Assembly: GCA_013375455.1 (NCBI GenBank)
Contig: JABXJT010000027.1
Coordinates: forward strand, 1 to 56,355
Direction of reading: 5' to 3'
Length of the DNA: 56,355 nucleotides
Source: Candidatus Helarchaeota archaeon
GTDB lineage: Archaea > Asgardarchaeota > Lokiarchaeia > Helarchaeales > HEL-GB-A
Position numbers and translations under genes: made by a program. Below the pieces are notes generated by a model that did no database searches, was not told the origin of the DNA, and saw nothing but the letters and a program-made list of their open reading frames with translations. Of the stretch, positions 26,086-34,851 are shown piece by piece (the first letter of the stretch is position 1; each line of letters begins with the position of its first letter).

Positions 26086-26964
26086 ATGGTGGATTATACT
26101 ACAGATGAATTATTAACGGTACTTATGGCACGGGAAGTAACAAACAAAGATGTAATGATTGTTGGGGTGGCAACACCGATAGTCTGGTCAGCCTTTACAT
26201 TGGCAAAGGTTACACATGCACCGGATGCCCTTTTTCATTATTTGATGGGAAATACTTTCGTTTGGGAGGCCCGTCAAGTCAGCCTGCTGTGGTTTGAATT
26301 GGGAGCTGCCGGACGCTGTCATCGCCTCCACAATACAGGCGAATGCACTCTCGAATTGCTACCGCACGATGTATTAACTACCATTGAATTTTTCAGGCCA
26401 GCCCAGGTAGATATGTTCGGCAATACAAATAATGTGGTTATAGGAGATTGGCATAATCCTAAGGTGAGGTTACCCGGGGCGGCTGGTATCATCGATTTTT
26501 CTGGGTTTTATACTGCAGGTCAGTACTTATATATTACCAGACATGATAAACGAACTTTCGTTCCCACGGAGAAATTATTTTTCAGGTCAGGTGTGGGGTT
26601 TGTAGATGGCAAACGTCCATTAATTGAATATGGTTTGATTGGAGCGGGTCCTAAATGTGTCATCACTGATTTAGCCTATCTGGATTTTGATCCAGAGCAA
26701 CGTAGAATGCGAATAAAAACCGTACATCCAGGTATAACGGTTGATGAGGTACAAGAAAATACGGGGTTTGAGCTTTTGAAGGCATCAAATTTAAAAGAAA
26801 CTATTCCACCAACAGAAAAGGAGATTCAATTACTTCGTGAGAAAGTAGATCCGCTTGGAATACGTAAGTTAGAGGTTCTTACTGGAAAAGAGCGGGCAGA
26901 TCTTCTAGAAGAAATAATAAGAAAGGAATATAGTCGAATTAATCGAATTCCATCACGAATCTAA
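26086..26964 (+). CDS. CoA-transferase family I, beta subunit
   Basis: This 292-aa protein starts at ATG 26086, with GGTGAGTGATA upstream overlapping the end of the alpha gene's region. It has the beta-subunit pattern: TTDELLTVLMAREVTNKDV, a FELGAAGR segment where the catalytic Glu region is expected, ECTLELLP, DMFGNTNNVVIGD and KCVITDLAYLDFD. The last 12 bases overlap the 3' end of the convergent GTPase gene. It works with the alpha subunit. Confidence 0.88.
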   Translation: MVDYTTDELLTVLMAREVTNKDVMIVGVATPIVWSAFTLAKVTHAPDALFHYLMGNTFVWEARQVSLLWFELGAAGRCHRLHNTGECTLELLPHDVLTTIEFFRPAQVDMFGNTNNVVIGDWHNPKVRLPGAAGIIDFSGFYTAGQYLYITRHDKRTFVPTEKLFFRSGVGFVDGKRPLIEYGLIGAGPKCVITDLAYLDFDPEQRRMRIKTVHPGITVDEVQENTGFELLKASNLKETIPPTEKEIQLLREKVDPLGIRKLEVLTGKERADLLEEIIRKEYSRINRIPSRI

Positions 26965-27858
26965 TTTTTTATTATTGCGAGTTTCTAGGAAAGGACATTC
27001 ATATTCTTGTATTTGTTCGCGTCGTAAGAGAATTATTTCATTTAAAAGTTTATTAAATAAATCTTTGCTGACTCGGTTGATTGCAGAGAGAGGATAAGTT
27101 CGTTCCCCTATTATTTTTTCTATTAAATCTGGAGATAACCTTCCGGATTCATCTTGTTTATTTGCAATGATGATAATAGCGGCGTAAGGAGATAATTTTT
27201 TCAATTTAGGGATGATCATTTGTTTCGTGGCCGTGACATTTTGAGGGGTTGAATCGGTTACCACGATATATAGGTAAAAATTCCGTAATTTCTCTAATAG
27301 AAAGGGAGCAGGGGAATTGGATGATAAATTTTCCATGACTGCCCCCCCATAATCGAAAAGATTTATTATAAGGGGAGGAAACGCCGTGATTTCCTTTTTA
27401 TGAGTGTTGATTAAGTCTTCAACTTTTTTGGACTTTCCGGATATCATTTCAAATAGAGTGGTTTTTCCGACTTGATCGAAACCAATCAGACCAAAATTTA
27501 AGATAAATATTTTCCTTTTTAGCTTTACCTGGATGGTTTCTTTATCTAATGGGAGTTGGTCGTTAGTAACATCTTTTATATGGGCTAATAGTACGAGATC
27601 TTCTTTTTCTAACTCGGTAATGTTTTCCCCTTCTAAATCGGCTTTTCCTAAGTAGAGTTCAATTAATTTATTACAATCAAGGGGACATTGGAAGCATTCG
27701 GATAAAAAAACGTCAATATTGGTCTGAAACATATGAAATTGAAAGACGAGTTCCTCTTTAAGAACAATAATATTTCGATCATTTACTTCTATATCATTTA
27801 AAGTTTTAAGATAGTCATTCAGGATTTTCTGTCTTTTTTCATAATTATAGATTGTCAT
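26953..27858 (-). CDS. Atypical Arf/Ras-like GTPase with N-terminal helical domain
   Basis: This 301-aa protein has a helical N-terminal domain (residues about 1-115, with ECFQCPLDC) unlike known GTPase partners. The G domain has P-loop GFDQVGKTT (126-134), G3 FDYGGAV, G4 ANKQD and a weak G5 PLSAINR. The Gln61 equivalent is Ala, and the switch I Thr is not obvious. It resembles Arf/MglA-like enzymes more than Rab. The ATG start at 27858 has no clear Shine-Dalgarno and may be leaderless. It is convergent with the CoA-transferase, so no operon context informs its job. Confidence 0.78.
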   Translation of the reverse strand: MTIYNYEKRQKILNDYLKTLNDIEVNDRNIIVLKEELVFQFHMFQTNIDVFLSECFQCPLDCNKLIELYLGKADLEGENITELEKEDLVLLAHIKDVTNDQLPLDKETIQVKLKRKIFILNFGLIGFDQVGKTTLFEMISGKSKKVEDLINTHKKEITAFPPLIINLFDYGGAVMENLSSNSPAPFLLEKLRNFYLYIVVTDSTPQNVTATKQMIIPKLKKLSPYAAIIIIANKQDESGRLSPDLIEKIIGERTYPLSAINRVSKDLFNKLLNEIILLRREQIQEYECPFLETRNNKKLDS

Positions 27859-28041
27859 TCAAATTCTGCTACTAAATCTGTAATTTTGATTAATTAATTG
27901 TTTCTAAATTAGAAAAGTATAAAATTTGGGAAGGATGTAAAATTTGTTGAGAATTAAATAAAAATATATTCAGAAGTATTGAGCTTAGAAATGAATTAAG
28001 CTAACTTTTTGATAAAATAGAATCATGTAGGAGTGATGAGG

Positions 28042-28848
28042 ATGCCACAGATCAAATTTGCGCCAATTTCTAAAGAAACTCAGATTCCTGGAACGAATTG
28101 CACGATTCAAATAGGTGTAATACAAAATCACGATCGCTCTTGGGGTGTTAAATTAAGCCAAGGTGGCAAGGTCATTGCGGCCAAAAGGATCAAGAAATTA
28201 ATTGATGTGGAAATCGTCGGGATCATCCGTGATACTATTGGAAAACAAATTGCACTTGATACTTTTGAATTAGGCACTACGATGAGCAACCTACTTCGAG
28301 AAACCTACGAAAGAATAAGAAGCAAACAAAAGGTAGCACAAGCCCAAAAACCTGCACCAACACCCCCACCAAAACCTGCTCCTGTAATAACGCCCGCTCC
28401 AAAACCTGCGCCAGCACCCGCTCCTGCGCCGACACCCGCTCCTGCGCCGACACCCGCTCCTGCGCCGACACCCGCTCCTGCGCCGACACCCGCTCCTGCA
28501 CCACCGCCTACAACTCCCGCCCCGAGCCCGGAGAACCAATCCAATATTGTATCCGCGTTAGCTTCCATGAAAGTCCCGGTTGGATCACCTTCAGGTGCCT
28601 CAGAGGGTGATAGTTTTTGGTCAGCTTATTCAAGCATACAAACTCCAACAGAAGAATTTTATGAACCTCAACCCGCGGCTCAACAACCGCAACCGACCTA
28701 TCAACAACCTGCAGCAGCACCCCAACCAGCTCCTGCCTCAAGCAATTTAGATGATGCTTTCGCTACGCTGGGACTTAAATGTACTAACTGTGGGGCTGAG
28801 GTTGACCCGGACGTAGACACCTGCCCCTATTGCGGACAATCTCTCTAA
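28042..28848 (+). CDS. Pro-Ala-rich linker protein with C-terminal zinc ribbon
   Basis: This 268-aa protein starts at ATG 28042 with GGAGTGAT upstream. The N-terminal 90 residues are globular (GTNCTIQIGVIQNHDRSWGV, VEIVGIIRDTIGKQIALDTF). Residues about 100-165 form a Pro/Ala linker with PAPTPA repeats, followed by a Gln/Pro region. A four-Cys zinc ribbon (CTNCGAE...CPYCGQSL) ends the protein. This layout recurs in the genes at 32307 and 15666. The function is unknown; zinc ribbons of this kind are common protein- or nucleic-acid-binding ends in archaea. Confidence 0.75.
   Translation: MPQIKFAPISKETQIPGTNCTIQIGVIQNHDRSWGVKLSQGGKVIAAKRIKKLIDVEIVGIIRDTIGKQIALDTFELGTTMSNLLRETYERIRSKQKVAQAQKPAPTPPPKPAPVITPAPKPAPAPAPAPTPAPAPTPAPAPTPAPAPTPAPAPPPTTPAPSPENQSNIVSALASMKVPVGSPSGASEGDSFWSAYSSIQTPTEEFYEPQPAAQQPQPTYQQPAAAPQPAPASSNLDDAFATLGLKCTNCGAEVDPDVDTCPYCGQSL
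28417..28500 (+). repeat. 18-base tandem repeat encoding PAPAPT units
   Basis: Four exact copies of an 18-base unit beginning CCCGCTCC and ending CCGACA occupy 28417-28488, and a partial fifth copy runs to 28500. They encode the Pro-Ala linker of the zinc-ribbon protein. Copies are base-identical, so slippage has kept or recently expanded them, and the linker length probably varies between strains. Confidence 0.9.
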
Positions 28849-28943
28849 TTTTCTGTATTTCATGATTAAAATAAGTACCTTTATTAAAAAAAAAAATTAT
28901 AATATCCAAAATAATTTATTCAATTCAACACATTATTTAATAA

Positions 28944-28979
28944 CGGTTATTTATAATTAAAAGCCCCGGCAAATAACCG
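28944..28979. promoter_or_regulatory. Inverted repeat upstream of the coiled-coil/dapF run
   Basis: CGGTTATTT (28944-28952) is repeated inverted as AAATAACCG (28971-28979) with an 18-base spacer. It lies 45 bases before the start of the coiled-coil gene at 29024. It could be an operator or a leader hairpin. No matching regulator is known here. Confidence 0.35.
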
Positions 28980-29023
28980 GAACGTTCTGAGATAATAGAT
29001 TTAAAGTTAAGGAGTTATTAAAG

Positions 29024-30079
29024 TTGGAAATCGATTGGGCCAAAATAATCGAGAAACCGGACGCAAAGCACAAAGTAGATGGTAGTATTTTATTAAAATA
29101 TCGGACTATGACTGAAAAACTCAATAATGAAGTTGATTCATTAAAAAAGAATAATGTAGAATTAGAGAACCAAATTAAACGGCAAAGTCAAACAATTCAA
29201 AATTTAAAAAGGGAAAGTGCTCAACAAACTGAAGCAGCGAGATCTTTAGAAGGCGAACTTCAAGTAATAGTGGGTGAAAAAGAGAAAGAATTTAAAAAAC
29301 AGATAGCCTCATTACAGAATGAACTTGAAAATGCAAAAAAAGAAGCAGAAAGTTCATCAAGCTTACAAAATCAGTTAGCTGAAATGCAACAAACGCTAGC
29401 TGAGTATGAGAAGCAATTGAGTGAAAAAGTAGCGAAAATGGCAGAATTAGAAGGAGCGAATCAGGAACTTTCAAGTAAAATCACCGAATTAGAGGGAAGT
29501 TTAGCAGAAATTAGTGGGACCAAAAACAAATTTGAAGAAATTCAAAAAGCATTAGATGCAAAAAATTCTGAAGTTGAACAATTGAATGGGAAAATTCAAG
29601 AATTAGAGAAGCAACAGGAGCAGTCGGCAGCCGACCATAAAGCAAAGTTAGAATCTTTGAATGAACAGCAAGCTCAAGAATTGGAAGCACAAAAATCTAC
29701 CTATGATATGCAGATTAAAGCGTTGGAGAACAAGTACGGTATGACAAAAGAGGCCATCTTAAGAGCTGAAAAAGAAATGATTGAAAGGGTCATTTTTCTT
29801 CGGTATACGGGCGCGAATTTTGTGATGGTTCGTTCTAAGCCCGATGAAGGCATTTCTATGATTTTAGACCAGCAAGAAGGAAAATGGTTAATGGTGTGGG
29901 ATGCGAATGCCGGTTTTGTTGAGCGAAGGACTGCAGAAAGACTAGCGAGATCGATCGCAAAGGCAGGTTGGCCACTACCCAGTGGCGCAAGAGTAGGGCT
30001 AGGATTCGACCTTGAAATGCAAGGGGCGCAATCCGTCCCCGGTCGGTTGCTAAGAGACCAGCATGAGTACATGGATTGA
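29024..30079 (+). CDS. Long coiled-coil protein with conserved C-terminal domain
   Basis: This 351-aa protein starts at TTG 29024, supported by AAGGAG about nine bases upstream. Residues about 25-245 are uninterrupted heptads (for example LENQIKRQSQTIQNLKRE). The last 100 residues form a compact domain (YTGANFVMVRSKPDEGISMI, GKWLMVWDANAGFVERRTAE) that I do not recognise. The coiled coil probably dimerises; the end domain may bind a partner. It is followed by dapF after 64 bases, a neighbour with no obvious functional link. Confidence 0.8.
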   Translation: MEIDWAKIIEKPDAKHKVDGSILLKYRTMTEKLNNEVDSLKKNNVELENQIKRQSQTIQNLKRESAQQTEAARSLEGELQVIVGEKEKEFKKQIASLQNELENAKKEAESSSSLQNQLAEMQQTLAEYEKQLSEKVAKMAELEGANQELSSKITELEGSLAEISGTKNKFEEIQKALDAKNSEVEQLNGKIQELEKQQEQSAADHKAKLESLNEQQAQELEAQKSTYDMQIKALENKYGMTKEAILRAEKEMIERVIFLRYTGANFVMVRSKPDEGISMILDQQEGKWLMVWDANAGFVERRTAERLARSIAKAGWPLPSGARVGLGFDLEMQGAQSVPGRLLRDQHEYMD

Positions 30080-30143
30080 AAAATCTAATATCATATCTAG
30101 TATATTCTTCTTTTCTATTTTCTTCATTGGTTTGAGGGATGTA

Positions 30144-31001
30144 ATGGTGCAATTTAGTAAGTTCCACGGTTTGGGTAATGATTATATAATTATCAACGAG
30201 TTAAATGAAACTATCATTCCAGAAGAGAAGAAAGCCCGGTTGGCAATGGTATTATGCCAAAGAAAATTCTTCGTTGGGGCAGATGGTATTTTATATGTAT
30301 GTCCTCCAACTCGAAAAGATGCGGAAATTCGGATGCGTATCTTTAACGTGGATGGATCAGAAGCCGAGATGTGTGGAAATGGCATTCGCTGTTTTGCCAA
30401 ATATCTATATTTGAAGCGAATTATCCAAAATCCACAAATGCATGTTGAGACACTTGCAGGAATTAAAGTGCTCACATTAACAATTGAAAATGGAAAAGTG
30501 AATTCAATAAAAGTTGATATGGGTGTTCCCAACCTCCTAAGAAATGCTATCCCTATGAAAGGTCCCAATACAGAAGTGATAAATGAGGACCTTAAAGTTG
30601 GAGATCAAACCTTTAAGGTAACATGCGTGTCTGTGGGCAACCCTCATTGCGTGATTTTTGAAGATGATTTAGAATCTTTAGATATAAAGCAAGGGAAGGA
30701 AATAGAATATCACGACGTGTTTCCGCAACGAATCAATGTGGAATATGTAAAAGTGGTATCAAGACAGGAAATTGTGATGCGTGTTTGGGAGCGAGGTGTT
30801 GGCGAAACATTAGCATGCGGGACAGGTGCCTGTGCTGCAACAATTGCTTCTATTTTGAATGATAAAACTGATCGGAAGGTTACCGTGCATTTATTAGGGG
30901 GAAATTTAGATATTTCCTGGAACGAAGATGACAATCACATTTACATGACAGGGACTGCAGAACACGTTTATGATGGAGACATTGATATTACAAATATTTA
31001 G
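30144..31001 (+). CDS. dapF: Diaminopimelate epimerase
   Basis: This 285-aa cofactor-free racemase converts LL- to meso-diaminopimelate. It has both catalytic Cys motifs: EMCGNGIRCFAKYL and ETLACGTGACAA. The N-terminus MVQFSKFHGLGNDYI is the canonical start and fixes the ATG at 30144, with GAGGG six bases upstream; an in-frame ATG 27 codons earlier would add a spurious hydrophobic leader. It lies 17 bases before the aminotransferase gene, forming a lysine-synthesis pair. Confidence 0.97.
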   Translation: MVQFSKFHGLGNDYIIINELNETIIPEEKKARLAMVLCQRKFFVGADGILYVCPPTRKDAEIRMRIFNVDGSEAEMCGNGIRCFAKYLYLKRIIQNPQMHVETLAGIKVLTLTIENGKVNSIKVDMGVPNLLRNAIPMKGPNTEVINEDLKVGDQTFKVTCVSVGNPHCVIFEDDLESLDIKQGKEIEYHDVFPQRINVEYVKVVSRQEIVMRVWERGVGETLACGTGACAATIASILNDKTDRKVTVHLLGGNLDISWNEDDNHIYMTGTAEHVYDGDIDITNI

Positions 31002-31018
31002 AAGTGGAGATCAAATAA

Positions 31019-32194
31019 ATGAAAATAATTCCGAGTGATAGAGTACAATCAATTGGAGCTTATGCATTTGCAGAAGTTGATAAACTTGTATTAAAATTAG
31101 AAAAGCAAGGAATCAAACCCACGGATTTTGGCGTGGGTGATCCGAAGGAGCCAACCCCTGAACTAGTCAGGACTGCCTGTAAAAAAGCGATTGATGATCG
31201 AAAAAGTGCCGGATATCCCTCTTATATTGGTACGTTTGAATTTAGAAATGCTGTTGCAGTTTGGATAAAAAAGAGATTCAATGTGGATTTAGATCCCCAA
31301 ACAGAAATAACATCGACAATAGGATCGAAAGAAGCGGTCTTTAATTTCCACGAGGGGGTTATAAATCCAGGAGATATTGTATTGATTCCCAATCCAGGGT
31401 ATCCCCCAATGGCTCGAGGGACTTTTTTTGCAGAGGGGCACGTTTATTATTTAAATTTGTTGGAAGAAAATGATTTTTTGCCTAATCTTCAAGATATTCC
31501 CCCTGATATCGTGAAAAAGACAAGGGTTCTTTGGATAAATTATCCCAACAATCCCACGGCGAGCATTGCGCCCAAGTCATTTTTTAAAGAGGCCATCGAT
31601 TTTGGGCATGACAATAATATTATCGTTGCTTCAGATGAAGCGTACAGCGAACTTTATTATGATAAAAAACCCATGAGCATTTTGGAATTAGACCGTGAGG
31701 GGATAATTACCTTCCACTCAATGTCAAAGCGAAGTAAGATGACTTGCTATCGAATCGGTTGGGTTGCAGGGGATGAAGAGGTAGTTTCGATCTTTCGGAA
31801 AGTGAAGACTAATATCGACTCTGGAACTGCAACGTTCGTCCAAGATGCCGCTGTTGCAGCATTAAGCGATGAAAAACACGTTGAAGAGGCGCGGAACGAT
31901 TATAAAAAGAAAAAAGATATCATTATGGCAGCATTTCGAGAGATTGAATTGGAAATACGCGAGCCAGAGGGCACGATCTACATTTGGCAAAAAACCCCAC
32001 ATGGTATGTCCTCATTAGATTTTGTCAAAAAACTTTTGGATAAAAATATCGCCATTGTCGGTACTCCCGGTGCCTGGATAAGTAAAGAAGCAAGAGGCGT
32101 TAATCCGGGTGAAAATTATGTCCGATTTGCTTTAGTTCCAACAATCGGAGAAACGAAACAGGCTGCCGAACGCCTTGTTAAGAATTACAAGTAG
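31019..32194 (+). CDS. DAP-pathway aminotransferase (DapL/DapC-like)
   Basis: This 391-aa class I PLP aminotransferase has PLP lysine K237 within HSMSKRSKMTCYRIGW, YPNNPTA (Asn contacts), SDEAYSEL (Asp and Tyr) and a C-terminal NYVRFALVP (Arg for the alpha-carboxylate). The SKRS form is typical of succinyl-DAP aminotransferases (DapC) and also of some LL-DAP aminotransferases. Adjacency to dapF (17 bases) argues for DapL, which makes LL-DAP directly from tetrahydrodipicolinate. No succinylase genes are seen, but they could lie elsewhere. The start ATG 31019 follows GTGGAG. Confidence 0.88.
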   Translation: MKIIPSDRVQSIGAYAFAEVDKLVLKLEKQGIKPTDFGVGDPKEPTPELVRTACKKAIDDRKSAGYPSYIGTFEFRNAVAVWIKKRFNVDLDPQTEITSTIGSKEAVFNFHEGVINPGDIVLIPNPGYPPMARGTFFAEGHVYYLNLLEENDFLPNLQDIPPDIVKKTRVLWINYPNNPTASIAPKSFFKEAIDFGHDNNIIVASDEAYSELYYDKKPMSILELDREGIITFHSMSKRSKMTCYRIGWVAGDEEVVSIFRKVKTNIDSGTATFVQDAAVAALSDEKHVEEARNDYKKKKDIIMAAFREIELEIREPEGTIYIWQKTPHGMSSLDFVKKLLDKNIAIVGTPGAWISKEARGVNPGENYVRFALVPTIGETKQAAERLVKNYK

Positions 32195-32306
32195 ATTTTC
32201 GTACGATTAAGATTTTTATAGTAAAAAAAAATAAAGTATTAAAAGATTGGTTTACCCTTATATTCATCTCAAGAACTGAAGTTGAATCAAAAAGGGAGAG
32301 TTCTAT

Positions 32307-33194
32307 ATGGAACCCGCAGAGCCACTTCCAGTTAAACTCGCTTTCGATGATTTTGAAGTGAAAGATGAAACCGTATTACTCACTCATCACTCCATGCTTA
32401 CTCCATCTGACATCAACTTCTCTGTTTTGAGGAATCCTAACCAAAATTTTAAATATCGTGGAGTTTTGTGGCTAACGGATAAGCACCTTATTTATAAAGG
32501 ATTTCCCGTTGTAAAGATGGGAGTTAGTAAAGTAGCAGAGAAATTAATGAGACCTTTCTGCGAGGTTGATATAAGTCACCCCTATAAAACAATTATTTCT
32601 ACATCCGACATTTCCGACGTTTTTATTGGGCATGATAATACTTTTCAGAAACGCTTTCAACGGTATCCGAAATTGCGGATTACGTACAAATCAGATAACG
32701 GAGAATCTACCTCCTATTTCTATTTAACGAGAGAAAATCTCATTGATGATGAATTATATATAAATAAACGTTGCAGCGAATGGCATAATAGAATAAAGGA
32801 ACTCATAGACAAGGCGACTGGAGTAACTCCAACTGCCCCTGCCGTACCCGCTGCACCTGCTGTTCCTCCTGCACCCAAGCCGGCTATAATTGCAACGGAA
32901 ATTCTATTAAAAAAAGCTGAGGAGGAAGTTGGGGCGAGACGGTTTGGAAAAGTTACTGTCAAACCCCTTGAAGAACGAGAAAAACCCGATATTAAGGCGA
33001 CTGCTACTATTATAAAACCTGAGGCAGAGGAGGAGGAGCCAGCTTTCACTAAACTGTTGGATGCATTGGTTCCGGTTTCAGATGAAGAATTTACATCTGC
33101 CGCGGCGGATTCTTCGATTGCAAAATGTCCGTATTGTGGATGGATCCTCGGATATTCAACAAGTAAGTGTCCCCGCTGTCGGAAAGTAATATAA
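32307..33194 (+). CDS. GRAM/PH-like domain protein with Pro-rich linker and C-terminal zinc ribbon
   Basis: This 295-aa protein starts at ATG 32307 after GGGAGAG. Residues about 20-165 form a beta-rich domain with RGVLWLTDKHLIYKGF and PKLRITYKSDNGESTSYFYL, the pattern of GRAM/PH-like domains that bind lipids or proteins in eukaryotes. A Pro/Ala linker (about 175-195) and an acidic region follow. The end is a zinc ribbon (CPYCGW...CPRCRK). This domain order is suggestive of a membrane-phosphoinositide-type adaptor, but lipid binding is speculative. Confidence 0.7.
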   Translation: MEPAEPLPVKLAFDDFEVKDETVLLTHHSMLTPSDINFSVLRNPNQNFKYRGVLWLTDKHLIYKGFPVVKMGVSKVAEKLMRPFCEVDISHPYKTIISTSDISDVFIGHDNTFQKRFQRYPKLRITYKSDNGESTSYFYLTRENLIDDELYINKRCSEWHNRIKELIDKATGVTPTAPAVPAAPAVPPAPKPAIIATEILLKKAEEEVGARRFGKVTVKPLEEREKPDIKATATIIKPEAEEEEPAFTKLLDALVPVSDEEFTSAAADSSIAKCPYCGWILGYSTSKCPRCRKVI

Positions 33195-33329
33195 TACTCT
33201 ATATTAATCCCTTTTTTTACGCTTGCCAATCATTTTTTGTAAAATTTTTTTTAAGTAGCTGTTTCAAAAACCCTTTTAATTTTAAAAAAAATCGTATTCC
33301 TAACTACCAAAATCTGAGTGTGAAGAACT

Positions 33330-34610
33330 ATGCCGATAGGATTTGATACTCAAGGAATAGCGGATGACATCCTTGAAAAATTAAGTTTAGAAAATCGTTA
33401 TAAATTTCTTAATATGAACTTGCCGACGATTGTGAATGATAAACAGATGGAGTTTTTAAAAGAGGCACAAAAGTTTGCAGTGGAATATGAGAAGAAGAAT
33501 AAGATTGATCATACAGAAGAGATCTATACCTATTTTCCCGCTTTTGGCGAGAAAGGCTACCTCTGTCGATTTCAAGATTTCGCGGAAGCCGACATAGGCT
33601 TTGAGGATTGGGGTCTCCAGATCGAAATGATGCGGTATCTTGCAGTTGATATGTTCGATCCATCATTTTCAATGAGCATTGGCGCTACGACCCTCAGTAT
33701 TAACCCGTGTCACTATCATCACGAGCAGCGGCCTGAAGTTTTGGATGTACTGAAAGGCTTAGTGACTGGAACAAAAATTGGGTGCATTTTAATAACGGAA
33801 CCAGAAAGGGGCTCTGACGCAGTCCACCAACTTACCACTTGCACGGCACAAAACGATGGAAGCTATCTATTGAATGGAACCAAGATTTATAATACGAATG
33901 CACCAAAGGCAACAAATGCAGTGGCATACGCTTCTGCTGAGGTAGAAAAAGGGGAAACAATGGGACAATTTTTGATCGATACGAAATGGGATGGCTGGAA
34001 CTGCGAACGAATAGGGATTCCGTGGGTCCCTCGGCTTTGGTTGGGAAAAGAAGAATTAAAAGATTTAAGAATCCCCAAGGAATATGTTTTGGGACCTCCT
34101 GGGCAAGGACTCTCGAATATGTTCGAGGGATTAGCGCTTGAGCGAATTGGAATTGCCTTCGAGAATTTAGGACAAGCCTGGGGTGCACTTAGCCACGCAA
34201 CTCTCTACGCAAATATGCGTGTACAGTTCGGGAAACCCATCATTAGATTCCAAGGAGTGGGATTCACGCTAGCGAACCTGTATTCCCAAGTCATTTGCAT
34301 CACAATGGCACTGCAGAAATTTTCAGAGAGCTATGATGAGAAGAATGAAAAATACGAGCACAACATTCCAAAAGCTTTACGGGGTGCATTCGAAATTAAT
34401 GCATCGCAATTGAAGTATTCCGCAGCGAAATTATCTGAACGGGTCTGCTACGAATGTGCCAACTTAATGGGCGGTGCAGGGGTCAATGACAATACGTTGA
34501 TGCGCGATTTATTGGGCGTGTCCCGGATTCAGGAGATTGTCGGTGGTGCCCGTCAAATTCAGGAACTCATCATCTCAAGAGCACTTGGAAAAATCTATAA
34601 ACAAATCTAA
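33330..34610 (+). CDS. Acyl-CoA dehydrogenase
   Basis: This 426-aa protein has the family signatures ILITEPERGSDAVH (FAD-binding) and a C-terminal LLGVSRIQEIVGGARQIQEL. The usual catalytic Glu in the IYEG loop reads IVGG here. The base is probably Glu271 in GLALERIGIA, the position used by isovaleryl-CoA and long-chain dehydrogenases. It would oxidise an acyl-CoA to the 2-enoyl-CoA with an electron-transfer flavoprotein, not seen in this window. No other beta-oxidation gene is adjacent; MaoC lies at 21 kb. The start is ATG 33330, with GTGTGAAG upstream. Confidence 0.92.
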   Translation: MPIGFDTQGIADDILEKLSLENRYKFLNMNLPTIVNDKQMEFLKEAQKFAVEYEKKNKIDHTEEIYTYFPAFGEKGYLCRFQDFAEADIGFEDWGLQIEMMRYLAVDMFDPSFSMSIGATTLSINPCHYHHEQRPEVLDVLKGLVTGTKIGCILITEPERGSDAVHQLTTCTAQNDGSYLLNGTKIYNTNAPKATNAVAYASAEVEKGETMGQFLIDTKWDGWNCERIGIPWVPRLWLGKEELKDLRIPKEYVLGPPGQGLSNMFEGLALERIGIAFENLGQAWGALSHATLYANMRVQFGKPIIRFQGVGFTLANLYSQVICITMALQKFSESYDEKNEKYEHNIPKALRGAFEINASQLKYSAAKLSERVCYECANLMGGAGVNDNTLMRDLLGVSRIQEIVGGARQIQELIISRALGKIYKQI

Positions 34611-34611
34611 A

Positions 34612-34842
34612 TCATCCTTCTTTTTTTGTATAAATATGATAGACGCCTTCTTCTTCTTGGATATCTAGCACTTCATGACCATTTATATTAAGAAAGTTTT
34701 GAATGTTTTTCTTAGCAGGCGGAAAATCGCCAATTATTTCTAAAATCTTTCCCGGTTCTAAAGTCTTGATCTTTTTCTTGGTAAGAAGAACTGGCATTGG
34801 GCACGTCTTACCTTTAACATCTAAAAAATCATCTGATCTCAT
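34612..34842 (-). CDS. TusA-like sulfur carrier
   Basis: This 76-aa protein of the TusA/SirA family has the CPMPV motif at residues 14-18, whose Cys carries persulfide sulfur, and an IIGDFPPAKKNIQNFLNING core. It lies nine bases after the DsrE gene, so they form an operon. Such pairs supply sulfur for tRNA thiolation or sulfur redox reactions; which applies here is unknown. Confidence 0.92.
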   Translation of the reverse strand: MRSDDFLDVKGKTCPMPVLLTKKKIKTLEPGKILEIIGDFPPAKKNIQNFLNINGHEVLDIQEEEGVYHIYTKKEG

Positions 34843-34851
34843 TATATCCCT

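Noticed and set aside
28277..28568. Long minus-strand frames across the PAPTPA repeats
   Set aside because: They arise from the GC-rich tandem repeat and give only Ala/Gly/Val/Arg low-complexity shadows.
30063..30143. N-terminal hydrophobic extension of dapF
   Set aside because: Known DapF proteins start at the MxxFxKxHGLGND segment; the ATG at 30144 has a Shine-Dalgarno and the extension does not align with the family.
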